Counted from the first letter of the stretch, positions 8,228-15,616 are shown. The stretch: 64,000 nt of DNA from JAPLMW01 sp964619675 (GCA_964619675.1 CAZUEO010000002.1:62001-126000); one strand, 5' to 3'. Numbers and translations are program-made. Notes: generated from the letters alone by a model not told the origin.

Positions 8228-9892
8228 ATGAGAACCCGTAATACCTGCAATTTTATCATCGTTGCGGCTTTAGTGCTTTTGCTCGCCGGCTGCAGCGGGT
8301 CGCAAAAAAGCAAGGAAACCGAACTTGCCCAGCCGCCCCGGCTCGACAGAACCGTCGGCGACCTTGCCGAGATAGTGGCTTTTAATCCCATACCCGTCAG
8401 GGGCATAGGCATTGTGGTCGGTCTTGCCGGCACAGGCTCAGCCGAGTGTCCTCCAGGCGCCAGGGATTATCTGCGGCAGTACATTTTAGCCCAGCTCGGC
8501 CAGCGAAAAACCGTCAATCCTGATATGATGATAAACAGTATTGATACCGCTGTTGTATATGTCGAAGGTCTCATACCGCCCGGCGCCGTAAGGCAGGAGG
8601 CCTTTGACATCAGAGTAATGGCTTTGCCCGGCACACAGACCACATCTCTGCAAAGCGGCAGGCTCTACACCACTGACCTGAAGCTCGTCGGCAGGTTCGA
8701 AGAAGCCATAACAGCTTCGAAAACGCTCGCTTTGGCCGCAGGCGTAATTTACATCGACAATATTGCACAGCCCAGCCCCGACCCGCGCATCGGTTACGTG
8801 CTCGGCGGCGGCAAAGTTACGCAGGACCATCAGATTACGCTGGCCCTTTTCACACCCGATTTTACAACTGCAGCCGCGCTGCGAAACCGCATAAATGAGC
8901 GATTCGGCAGGGACACCGCAACCGCCACTTCCGATAGTATGATTCGCCTGACTCTGCCCAGGGGATTCGAAGGCAGAAAAGAAAAATTCATTAAGCTCGT
9001 AAGGGCTCTTTACATTGGCACAAGTGCCGTCGCTGAGAACCGTCAGATAAACTGGCTCATCCTGAAGCTGCAGGCCGAGCAGGCGAAGGAAAAATACGAA
9101 ACAGGCCTTGAATCGCTCGGCAAACCCGCCGTGAGCAGGCTTCTGCCGCTGCTTAAAAGCGATGATTTGCGGATAAGATTCAGCGCAGCAAGATGCCTGT
9201 TTAGTATAGGCGATGGCAGGGCGTTGAAGTGCCTGAGAGACTTTGCTCAGGACCCGACGTCGGCCTTCCGCATCGCTGCAATCGAAGCTGTCGGAGATAC
9301 CGCCGGCAAGCAGGACGTTATCGCCATTATGAGCAGGCTGGTCCGCGACGACGATTTTAAGGTAAGATACACCGCCTACAAATATCTGGCCAAATTCGAC
9401 GGCGCTTCAATCATCCGCACCGCAATAGCACAGGATTTTTACATAGACCAGATAATCCAGTTATCGCCCAAAACCATATACGTCTCGAGAAAGGATAAGC
9501 CCCGAATCGTTTTGTTTGGCGCTCCAATCGACTGCGAAAAGAACATTTTCATCGAATCAGACGATGGCCGGATTATAATCAACGCCTTGCCCGACGAAAA
9601 CCGGATTTCAGTAATGCGGAAGCACCCCGTTACGGATGAGCTGATGGGTCCTTTAAAGGCAAGCTACAGGCTCGCCGACGTTATCAGGATTCTCGGCGAC
9701 GTAACCGCTCCTGAAGACGATAAGAAGCGCATAGGCCTCGGCGCCCCGTACTGCCAGATAGTTGAATTGCTCAAAAAGATGTGCGAAAAGGGCACGGTCA
9801 AAGCCGAATTCGTCGCAGGCCCGCTTTCACCAATAATGCAGCTTCGCCAGCCGCAACAGCCGTCGCAGCCGCAAAAAGATAATGACGGTTAG
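8228..9892 (+). CDS. FlgI-like lipoprotein with HEAT repeats
   Basis: A 554-residue lipoprotein. The ATG at 8228 is preferred over an in-frame ATG at 8162 because it gives a clean signal peptide (IIVAALVLLLAGC) with a lipobox Cys. Residues ~45-165 resemble FlgI, the flagellar P-ring protein (VGDLAEIVAFNPIPVRGIGIVVGLAGTG, then PPGARDYLRQYI and YVEGLIPPGA). Residues ~290-400 hold HEAT-type repeats (RLLPLLKSDDLRIRFSAARCLFSIGDGRALKCL). The C-terminal ~150 residues are unassigned, and the tail is Gln/Pro-rich. No flagellar gene lies nearby, so it is more likely a periplasmic or outer-membrane ring or scaffold protein than a P-ring component. Confidence 0.8.
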   Translation: MRTRNTCNFIIVAALVLLLAGCSGSQKSKETELAQPPRLDRTVGDLAEIVAFNPIPVRGIGIVVGLAGTGSAECPPGARDYLRQYILAQLGQRKTVNPDMMINSIDTAVVYVEGLIPPGAVRQEAFDIRVMALPGTQTTSLQSGRLYTTDLKLVGRFEEAITASKTLALAAGVIYIDNIAQPSPDPRIGYVLGGGKVTQDHQITLALFTPDFTTAAALRNRINERFGRDTATATSDSMIRLTLPRGFEGRKEKFIKLVRALYIGTSAVAENRQINWLILKLQAEQAKEKYETGLESLGKPAVSRLLPLLKSDDLRIRFSAARCLFSIGDGRALKCLRDFAQDPTSAFRIAAIEAVGDTAGKQDVIAIMSRLVRDDDFKVRYTAYKYLAKFDGASIIRTAIAQDFYIDQIIQLSPKTIYVSRKDKPRIVLFGAPIDCEKNIFIESDDGRIIINALPDENRISVMRKHPVTDELMGPLKASYRLADVIRILGDVTAPEDDKKRIGLGAPYCQIVELLKKMCEKGTVKAEFVAGPLSPIMQLRQPQQPSQPQKDNDG

Positions 9893-9948
9893 AAATTTTA
9901 AATTTTGAGTTTTGAATTTAACTGATAACCGATAACTGATAACTGAGT
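9893..9948. repeat. Eight-unit heptamer array that changes type in phase
   Basis: Units are AAATTTT, AAATTTT, GAGTTTT, GAATTTA, ACTGATA, ACCGATA, ACTGATA, ACTGAGT. The sequence type changes halfway but the 7-bp register is kept. The last units encode the C-terminus (QLSVIS) of the minus-strand gene at 9918. Confidence 0.8.
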
Positions 9949-10547
9949 TTCTCTTCGAACACCTGCATTACCAGCCGCTCTGCTATTGTCCTGTCCGCCC
10001 CTCTTTTGATAAATGCTTTTTTCAGCTTTTCTTTTATTTCTTTTATATATTTTTCATAATCTTTAACTGCCTTTTTGACTGCGTTTTCATCCTTTGGTAT
10101 TTTATATACCCACTTCCCTTTTTTCCTGCCGTAAAGGACGTATTTAGCCTTATATAAGCTGTCAACCTCGAGGATAGTCATCCCTCTTTCGGAGCGGATT
10201 TGTACTTTTTTCTTCATATCTCCGATTTGAAGTTTCCCGTCAGGCAGCAGTATTTCCTCATATTTAGCCTCTGCCCCTTTTTGCCATTCTTTGAGCAGTT
10301 CGTATATTTCATTGACTTTTTTAGGGTCTATTTTTTCCCGCACGATTCGATGTTCCCGCCCGACAATTTTGATACCTGATTTAAGGAGTTTCGGATACTT
10401 GATGGGGATTGCGAGGTCTTTTTTTGTCGCCTCATCTAAAAAATCATCGGGAAACTTTTTCAAAGGCCCAAGTTTAGCAAAGACCTTTTTTGCAACTTCT
10501 GTTTTTATCTTATCAATTATTTCTTCCGCTGGTTTTCGTTTTGCCAT
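9918..10547 (-). CDS. Lys-rich hypothetical protein
   Basis: A 209-residue, very Lys/Glu-rich soluble protein that I do not recognise. It starts MAKRKPAEEIIDKIKTEV, has a plausible ribosome-binding site (AAGGA, eight bases before ATG), and contains a central beta-like stretch (DGKLQIGDMKKKVQIRSERGMTILEVDSLYKAKYVLYGRKKGKWVYKIP) followed by helical Lys/Glu repeats. Its last residues (LSYQLSVIS) and its stop come from a heptamer repeat array, so the original 3' end may have been replaced. It lies downstream of the restriction-modification cassette on the same strand, separated by 410 bases of hairpins, the last of which ends just before its ribosome-binding site. Base composition is AT-rich like the cassette. 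Confidence 0.6.
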   Translation of the reverse strand: MAKRKPAEEIIDKIKTEVAKKVFAKLGPLKKFPDDFLDEATKKDLAIPIKYPKLLKSGIKIVGREHRIVREKIDPKKVNEIYELLKEWQKGAEAKYEEILLPDGKLQIGDMKKKVQIRSERGMTILEVDSLYKAKYVLYGRKKGKWVYKIPKDENAVKKAVKDYEKYIKEIKEKLKKAFIKRGADRTIAERLVMQVFEEKLSYQLSVIS

Positions 10548-10561
10548 CTATAATTTCCTTG

Positions 10562-10616
10562 CCCCGTTAGATGCGTTAATTAACTACTTGAGGCCGCTTT
10601 AGCTATCTAACCGGGG
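10562..10616. repeat. Covarying hairpin element, copy 1
   Basis: Arms CCCCGTTAGAT (10562-10572) and ATCTAACCGGGG (10605-10616) pair over 11 positions with a one-base bulge next to the GGGG. The loop is 32 bases. Compare copies at 10814 and 13628, where both arms change together. Confidence 0.75.
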
Positions 10617-10731
10617 TCTTTTCATATATTATCCTTGCCCCGCGCCTATTTAGCCGCCGCCACTCGTGGCGGCGTTATTTGTTCAACTCTCTAATTTCGA
10701 TTCTCTGTTTTCTCGCCTTTGGCGATGGAAT

Positions 10732-10753
10732 CAGTTGCCGCCTTCGGTTCGGC
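10732..10753. repeat. 22-bp direct repeat, left copy
   Basis: The 22 bases, containing TTGCCGCCTTCGGTTCGGC, recur identically at 13513-13534. The two copies flank the three restriction-modification genes. Confidence 0.8.
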
Positions 10754-10813
10754 AATTTTTTTATTTACTCCGTCCCTTGGACTGCGTAATACTGTCTGTT
10801 CCTCAGGAGTTTA

Positions 10814-10845
10814 CCCCGTGAGATACGAAAGTTATCTCATCGGGG
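10814..10845. repeat. Covarying hairpin element, copy 2
   Basis: Arms CCCCGTGAGAT (10814-10824) and ATCTCATCGGGG (10834-10845), with a 9-base loop and the same one-base bulge as copies 1 and 3. Confidence 0.78.
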
Positions 10846-10893
10846 CAGCCCTTGGCAGCAACTGCAACTTTCTTTTATCCGCCTTTGGCGGCT

Positions 10894-10925
10894 ATCTCAT
10901 CAGGGTCGAAACTATCTCATCGGGG
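10894..10925. repeat. Two extra 3' arms of the hairpin element
   Basis: ATCTCATCAGGG (10894-10905) and ATCTCATCGGGG (10914-10925) match the 3' arm of copy 2 but have no 5' arm of their own nearby. They look like partial copies. Confidence 0.65.
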
Positions 10926-10957
10926 CAACTTCTTTTTTAAGTTTATCTATAATTTCT

Positions 10958-11752
10958 TCAGGTCGTAGTTTTGTCATATTTACTTGAATATTTCACTTTT
11001 CCTAAATCTTCATCCTTTTTTGCCTTGCGAAAAACGAATAAGTGCTCATGCATAATTAGATAAAACTTATCTCTTTGTGCTTTCTGTATCCATCTATTCG
11101 TGGACGAGCAGTTATGCTGAACTTTAATAATATCTTCTTTTAGAATAAACCCGACTTTTAAAAACCGTTGCATGACATTATATGCAAGCGGTACAAAGTG
11201 CCTGTTTTTTCGTGTGTCGCCGATTAGTATTGCGCAAAACCTGTCAGGCTTCAAAACCCTGTGAAGCTCTTTTGCTATTTTTTCGATTTCATCGCAGAAT
11301 ATTGGCATACTGCCAATATTTGAAAGATCTTCGTCAATTTGGCCGTCCGAATATTTAATAATATTCATATAAGGCGGATGAGTAAGCACAAGGTCTATGC
11401 TGTTATCTTTGATAAATGAGAGGTCTCTTGCATCACCTGTTTTTACAATCTGGTTGCTTGCCGGATGATGATTAAACTTTAATGCTTCCTTTGTTATTTC
11501 TACTGCCTCAGGGTTTATATCAAGTCCGATTGCATTTCTAACAAGCATTTTTGCTTCAATAAGTGTTGTTCCACCGCCGACCATAGGGTCAAGAACCGTT
11601 TCGCCTTTTTGCGAGTACATTTCGATGATATTTCTTGCAATTTGCGGCGCAAAATTGCCGCGATATCGCGGAGTATGTGTCGCCCAATCTCCTCTTTCCG
11701 GGAATGACCAGACCGAAGCATATTCTGGGATAAAATCAAAACCTTCTTTCAT
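10958..11752 (-). CDS. DNA methyltransferase (N4-cytosine/N6-adenine type) of an R-M cassette
   Basis: A 264-residue amino-methyltransferase. Motif X-like residues (YRGNFAPQIARNII) lie near 30-43, the SAM-binding motif I DPMVGGGTT is at 55-63, GLDINPEAVE near 76, and the catalytic motif IV reads THPPY at 124-128, a variant of S/D-PPY. The order X-I-IV fits a permuted N4/N6 methylase. Its ATG overlaps the stop of the nuclease gene (ATGA), so the two are translationally coupled. It may protect the second strand or single-stranded DNA, as the second methylase does in DpnII-type systems; this is inferred from gene order only. Confidence 0.85.
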   Translation of the reverse strand: MKEGFDFIPEYASVWSFPERGDWATHTPRYRGNFAPQIARNIIEMYSQKGETVLDPMVGGGTTLIEAKMLVRNAIGLDINPEAVEITKEALKFNHHPASNQIVKTGDARDLSFIKDNSIDLVLTHPPYMNIIKYSDGQIDEDLSNIGSMPIFCDEIEKIAKELHRVLKPDRFCAILIGDTRKNRHFVPLAYNVMQRFLKVGFILKEDIIKVQHNCSSTNRWIQKAQRDKFYLIMHEHLFVFRKAKKDEDLGKVKYSSKYDKTTT

Positions 11753-12513
11753 GGACTCTCAATCAAGTATTTTTCAGCCCTAACTAATTCAATGCTGTTG
11801 TAATCATTAATATCTTTGAATTGAAAATGCCAAATAGAATAACCCCCGTTTGTTTTTTCAAAAAACAAAGTCATAACTTGTTTGCTGGTATGAGCTTGCC
11901 ATTGTCTAAATGGATAATAAAGCTGCCTTATTATAGTATTTGCAGCGTTAGAATTTTTTGCTTCTACAAGAACGACTTGATTCCTCCCCTCAAAACCTGC
12001 ATCAACTTCAGTTTGAACACTTCTAACGTCTATCGTATGTTTTCCAACTTTAAAGGAAAATTTTGGCGTATATTTTCTGCCTCTGATTGTTAAAACGAGT
12101 GATTCATCTTTCATAAAAGTTCGAATTAAACTGGAGGCATAAGCAAAATCCAGGTGTTGCATCTCAGAATTACCCACAAGCGAAGTGTCTAAACGAAAAT
12201 CAAGCTTAGATGTATAGTTTTTTTCAGTTTCTTGTACTTCGGGGACATCGACGTACCCTTCTCCTTTTAGAATGGCATATTTTTTATTGATAACCGGAAG
12301 CAGGAACAAATTGTTATCGATGAATACTTTTGGTCTGTCTTCTCTTTTGTCTTGCTTACACAATATTCGTACTTCTTTTTCGCCTGTTTCCTTAAAATTC
12401 TGACATGCCCTTTTTATTTGTGTCGCGGTTATATAAAAAGGTTCTTTATCAAAATTGTGTTCATAGATTTTATAATCATCAAATATTTTCTCCCATGATT
12501 TATCTGTCGCCAT
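11749..12513 (-). CDS. Type II restriction endonuclease (PD-(D/E)XK), putative
   Basis: A 254-residue protein between two DNA methylase genes. It carries a PD-(D/E)XK-like core: Glu169-Val-Asp171 followed by VVLVEAKN with Glu184 and Lys186, then a helix IIRQLYYPFRQW typical of restriction nucleases that pack against the active site. No known specificity can be assigned from the sequence. The upstream Dam-type methylase ends 10 bases before its start codon, and its stop overlaps the next methylase. The AT-rich composition stands out from the surrounding chromosome and suggests acquisition by transfer. Confidence 0.75.
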   Translation of the reverse strand: MATDKSWEKIFDDYKIYEHNFDKEPFYITATQIKRACQNFKETGEKEVRILCKQDKREDRPKVFIDNNLFLLPVINKKYAILKGEGYVDVPEVQETEKNYTSKLDFRLDTSLVGNSEMQHLDFAYASSLIRTFMKDESLVLTIRGRKYTPKFSFKVGKHTIDVRSVQTEVDAGFEGRNQVVLVEAKNSNAANTIIRQLYYPFRQWQAHTSKQVMTLFFEKTNGGYSIWHFQFKDINDYNSIELVRAEKYLIESP

Positions 12514-12523
12514 TGTAAATATC

Positions 12524-13435
12524 CTAATTTGTTATGATGAGTTCCCTTATAGCTCCTCTTTTGGTGCCTATACAGTTAATTGCTCTAATTGCATCCACCC
12601 TTTCAATTCTGAAAACTTCCCTGCCATAATTATCTTCAAAAAAATGGTCTTTAGGATTCTCATTTTTAGGGTCCGAATTACTTAGAAGAAATTTTGCTCC
12701 TATTCGGTCAATCTTTTTGCAGAATTCTGCAAGTCTAAGTTGGTCCTGTTCTAAAAAGCTGTCCTTTGAATACGAAGTAAAACCTGCAGTAGCGTTTAAT
12801 GGCCTGTATGGAGGATCTAAATATAAAAATGTTCTTTTTGTAATATATCTTGCACAGCCGGTGAAATCTTCGCAAATGATTTCCGCCTTCTGCAAAATCT
12901 CCGATGCGGATAAAAGATTTTCTCTGTCACAGATTTTAGGATTTTTGTAACCACCGAAAGGCACATTAAATTCGTTTTTGCTGTTCACTCTGTACAGACC
13001 GTTGAAACATGTTTTATTGAGAAATATTAATTTCGCAGATGATTTTATACTGCCTTTATGTTTGGTTCGATTAAATTCACTGCGAACCTGGAGATAAAAA
13101 TCTTTTCTGTGTTCTTCGTTTAACGATAAAAATTCTTTTGTAAGTTTCTTAAGTTCTTTGATCAAAGCCCCAACATCCGTTTTTACCGCTTTATAGCACT
13201 TAACAAGATCATCATTAGCATCATAAAGGTAAAACTTTTTAATTTCTGGGTGGTTTTGTGCAATATAGAAAAACACTGCCCCACCGCCTAAGAAAGGTTC
13301 TATATAAGTATCGACTTGGCTGGCTAAAAGCTGTGAAGGCAATCGTCGTATGATTTCATCCAAAAGTTGAGTTTTTCCTCCTGCCCATTTAAGGAATGGT
13401 TTAGCTGTAATCTGTTTGTCAGTAGTAGTTATCAT
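12524..13435 (-). CDS. Dam-type (D12 class) N6-adenine DNA methyltransferase
   Basis: A 303-residue alpha-class adenine methylase. The start at 13435 (MITTTDKQ) is preferred because an apparent extension runs through the Ns. Motif X/I, KPFLKWAGGKTQLL, is at the N-terminus, EPFLGGGAVFF follows near residue 50, and motif IV YLDPPY lies around residue 190. Proteins of this class methylate GATC or related sites such as GATATC. It is the first gene of a three-gene operon with the nuclease and second methylase. The 10-N gap begins only nine bases upstream of the start codon, so the ribosome-binding site and promoter may be incompletely known. Confidence 0.93.
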   Translation of the reverse strand: MITTTDKQITAKPFLKWAGGKTQLLDEIIRRLPSQLLASQVDTYIEPFLGGGAVFFYIAQNHPEIKKFYLYDANDDLVKCYKAVKTDVGALIKELKKLTKEFLSLNEEHRKDFYLQVRSEFNRTKHKGSIKSSAKLIFLNKTCFNGLYRVNSKNEFNVPFGGYKNPKICDRENLLSASEILQKAEIICEDFTGCARYITKRTFLYLDPPYRPLNATAGFTSYSKDSFLEQDQLRLAEFCKKIDRIGAKFLLSNSDPKNENPKDHFFEDNYGREVFRIERVDAIRAINCIGTKRGAIRELIITN

Positions 13436-13443
13436 TTTAAAAC

Positions 13444-13453
13444 NNNNNNNNNN
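13444..13453. other. Assembly gap of ten Ns
   Basis: Ten consecutive undetermined bases lie nine bases upstream of the Dam-type methylase start codon. The run length is probably a placeholder, so true distance and content are unknown. Confidence 0.99.
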
Positions 13454-13512
13454 CAAAATTCTATCTCTTTTACATTTCAAACACAACGACAAAATCTCCG
13501 CCGTTATGAAGG

Positions 13513-13534
13513 CAGTTGCCGCCTTCGGTTCGGC
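13513..13534. repeat. 22-bp direct repeat, right copy
   Basis: Identical over 22 bases to 10732-10753, in the same orientation, on the other side of the restriction-modification genes. Confidence 0.8.
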
Positions 13535-13613
13535 TTAAAATAACCTCTCACCACGAAGAATCGAAGGAACACGAAGGAATTTTTGAATTTTGATTTGTCA
13601 TTTTGCATTCTTG

Positions 13614-13688
13614 CCCCGTGAGACTTGCCCCGTGAAGTGCTTCAGCTACTTCACTGGGGTGTTTTCCTATGCGTCTATCTCATCGGGG
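13614..13688. repeat. Nested covarying hairpins, copy 3
   Basis: An inner hairpin has arms CCCCGTGAAGT (13628-13638) and ACTTCACTGGGG (13648-13659). An outer pair, CCCCGTGAGA (13614-13623) and TCTCATCGGGG (13678-13688), encloses it. The inner arms differ from copies 1 and 2 but remain complementary. Confidence 0.75.
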
Positions 13689-13735
13689 TGCACTCTGTGG
13701 TGAAAATACAAAAACAAGGTCTCGGCCTTTTGTTG

Positions 13736-13763
13736 ACTGATAACTGATAACCGATAACTGTGT
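13736..13763. repeat. Heptamer array (ACTGATA type)
   Basis: Four units: ACTGATA, ACTGATA, ACCGATA, ACTGTGT. This matches the second half of the array at 9893-9948. Confidence 0.75.
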
Positions 13764-13827
13764 TTCTGTCTTCTCGAAAATTCTATCCCTGCTTCTTCCC
13801 AAACTCAACTGAAATTGTCCGCAAAAC

Positions 13828-13868
13828 CGGTAACAGATAACCGAGTTTCTGATAACTGATAACTGTTA
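13828..13868. repeat. Heptamer array (GATAACT type)
   Basis: Units GGTAACA, GATAACC, GAGTTTC, TGATAAC, TGATAAC follow each other in 7-bp register, related to the arrays at 9921 and 13736. Confidence 0.65.
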
Positions 13869-13873
13869 GCTAT

Positions 13874-14096
13874 TTTTACAAAATGCGCATCTTTTTTTAC
13901 AAAACGCGCATGCTTGTCCTCGCGCAAGCGGGAATCTCGCCTCGATTTTTCGCTAAAAACGCACATTCTAAAAAATCGGCGGCGAAATTTACAAAACGCG
14001 CACGTTTTTTTACAAAATGCGCTATTTTCCACCCTCATTTTCAGCGTAATTTTAAAAACTTGCGCGAATTTAAAAAAAACATGCGCTTTTTGTAAA
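13874..14096. repeat. Cluster of TTTACAAAAYGCGC repeats
   Basis: Direct copies occur at 13874-13887, 13895-13908, 13988-14001 and 14009-14022, with a near-match inverted copy at 14083-14096. They lie in two close pairs about 114 bases apart, so a pair-containing unit may itself have been duplicated. Confidence 0.75.
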
Positions 14097-14222
14097 AAAG
14101 TTCTTTCGTAACTCTTTTATTTTCGAAAAAGAATAAGCACTTACGTCAAGATTCAGAGCGCATTTAAACGACTTATGTAATTTTTTTCTATACAGACAAA
14201 TCCGCCCTTGGCGGCTCCGCAA

Positions 14223-14257
14223 ATTTTCAATTTTCAATCTTAAATCTTCAATCTTTT
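14223..14257. repeat. Heptamer array (ATCTTCA type)
   Basis: Five units: ATTTTCA, ATTTTCA, ATCTTAA, ATCTTCA, ATCTTTT. Confidence 0.75.
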
Positions 14258-14455
14258 TAACCTACCCCCTCCTTTAGTACCCTTTGGGTTGAGATCTCTT
14301 CTGTTTGGTTTTAGAGGCATCGTTTTTGGGGTCAAAAACGCCGATTTTTTGAGGTTTCTGAAATTTTAAAAGGCCTTTTAACGGTGTAATCCGTGTAATC
14401 TGTGGTTTGGTATTAAATCAAAATTGAAGGGAACTTGATTGGTTTTCCGATGTCA

Positions 14456-14482
14456 AAGTAAGTATGGTTATTTAACTTACTT
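14456..14482 (+). promoter_or_regulatory. Inverted repeat in front of the secretion operon
   Basis: AAGTAAGT (14456-14463) and ACTTACTT (14475-14482) form a perfect 8-bp inverted repeat with an 11-base spacer, 15 bases before the first start codon of the type II secretion operon. It could be an operator or a leader hairpin near the ribosome-binding site. Confidence 0.45.
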
Positions 14483-14497
14483 AGGGTTATTTATAGT

Positions 14498-15472
14498 ATG
14501 GTAAAGACGCTGAAGATTACGACATTTTTCATAGCTGTATTGGCTTTAGGTGTTATTATCTTCATTGCTGCAAAGGGGTTAGCATCAGACAAGGCTTTTG
14601 ATAAGTTTCTTGCAGCTCCTGGTATAGCGGAGCAATTACAGACCGGTTCAGTCGACAAAAAGGCTCCTGATGTTGACCAGGAGACGCCTTTGATTCGCCA
14701 GGCCAGGGCCTTTGCTTTGCGTATAAACCCACCACCACCACCTCCTCCTCCGAGAATGAAGATGCCTGTTACTCGTGGGGACCCGCGTCCGAAAGCTACT
14801 GTAACTGCGAAGTTTAAGCTCGTTGGTACGAGTTATCATATCGGCGACGAGAAGAATTCCTGGGCCCTTATAGATGAGGTAGGCAAAGGCTGGCACTGGG
14901 TCAGGCAGAACGAGAAAATCGGGCATTTGGTAGTAGAGGGAATCGGCGACGGTGTTGTGCTAATTCGCGATGGCAGCGAGACTTATGTACTTGCCGCTGA
15001 AAGAAAGGAGAAACCGGATTATGTGCAATCTTTTACAGGCACAGTCGCGGAAAAGATTATCCCTTCCTGGCAGGATACGCAAAATACCGTATCTGAAGCG
15101 GTATCAACAGACCGGACCGGCGTTTTAGGTACTGAAAACGCACAAAATGTGCAGCCTGGACCTACGAAAGAAGATATTCAGGGAAATATAGACTGGCTGA
15201 AACAGCTTCAGGAAAATCCTGAATCACTAGGTATGACAGATGAGGAGGCAAAAGAAATCAGAGACCTCGGTAATTTGCTCGAAGCCCTTGAAACAGAACT
15301 TAAAACCGCTGAATCTAATGAACCGAATGCGGCGATTGAGCCTAATTCTGCAGAAATTAAAGATGTCAATGAGCAAAAAAGCTCATCTGAAGTTACCGCA
15401 AAACAGCAGTCTGAGCCGAACGAAGCTGCTCCAGAACCATCAAGAAAACCATTCAAACGAGATAGAAGATAA
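14498..15472 (+). CDS. GspC-like inner-membrane protein of type II secretion
   Basis: A 324-residue protein with one N-terminal membrane segment (ITTFFIAVLALGVIIFIAAKGL), a Pro-rich tract of eight prolines near residue 82, and a beta-rich region (FKLVGTSYHIGDEKNSWALIDEVGKGWHWVRQNEKIGHLVVEGIGDGVVLIRDGSE) like the homology region of GspC/PulC, which contacts the secretin. The C-terminal third is Glu/Asn-rich. It is the first gene of the operon and sits directly before the GspD-like secretin, as gspC does elsewhere. Overall similarity to characterised GspC is low; the call rests on architecture and position. Confidence 0.65.
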   Translation: MVKTLKITTFFIAVLALGVIIFIAAKGLASDKAFDKFLAAPGIAEQLQTGSVDKKAPDVDQETPLIRQARAFALRINPPPPPPPPRMKMPVTRGDPRPKATVTAKFKLVGTSYHIGDEKNSWALIDEVGKGWHWVRQNEKIGHLVVEGIGDGVVLIRDGSETYVLAAERKEKPDYVQSFTGTVAEKIIPSWQDTQNTVSEAVSTDRTGVLGTENAQNVQPGPTKEDIQGNIDWLKQLQENPESLGMTDEEAKEIRDLGNLLEALETELKTAESNEPNAAIEPNSAEIKDVNEQKSSSEVTAKQQSEPNEAAPEPSRKPFKRDRR

Positions 15473-15616
15473 ATAATTCAAAGTTACCCGCCTGAGTCGG
15501 ATAAGGCGGAAGAAACGGCAGGGAGGAAAGTTAAACATAAGTATAGTATTTTTAAGCATTTTATGTCGTTTTGTCCGATAAAACAATATAAACAGTTTAA
15601 CGGAGTAAACAAGCAG

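Larger units (their letters stand above)
10548..10957. other. Hairpin-rich intergenic region
   Basis: No credible gene. The region is packed with palindromes: covarying hairpins at 10562-10616 and 10814-10845, two extra 3'-type arms at 10894-10905 and 10914-10925, a GCCGCCAC/GTGGCGGC palindrome near 10652-10670, and a TTGCCG...CGGCAA stem inside the direct repeat at 10732. Similar elements recur at 13490-13690, on the other side of the restriction-modification genes. Confidence 0.75.
13436..14497. other. Repeat-rich noncoding region with assembly gap
   Basis: More than 1 kb without a supported gene. In order it holds the N gap, the right copy of the 22-bp direct repeat, covarying hairpin copies (13614-13688), two ACTGATA-type heptamer arrays, a cluster of TTTACAAAAYGCGC repeats (13874-14096), another heptamer array (14223-14257), and a promoter-like region with an inverted repeat just before the secretion operon. 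Short open frames here merely translate the repeats (for example AFCKK-type motifs on the minus strand). Confidence 0.7.

Noticed and set aside
10562..10925. CRISPR-like repeat array
   Set aside because: The repeated arms are short, paired with each other and irregularly spaced; there are no constant-length spacers or cas genes.
13805..14038. A 77-codon minus-strand frame with CKK/FVK motifs
   Set aside because: It simply translates the TTTACAAAAYGCGC repeats and a heptamer array, has no good ribosome-binding site, and the residue repeats follow from the DNA repeats.
15563..15616. Longer N-terminus of the gspD product
   Set aside because: The ATG at 15563 lacks a ribosome-binding site and would place 35 residues before the signal helix; GTG 15617 with GGAG upstream is more likely, though not proven.
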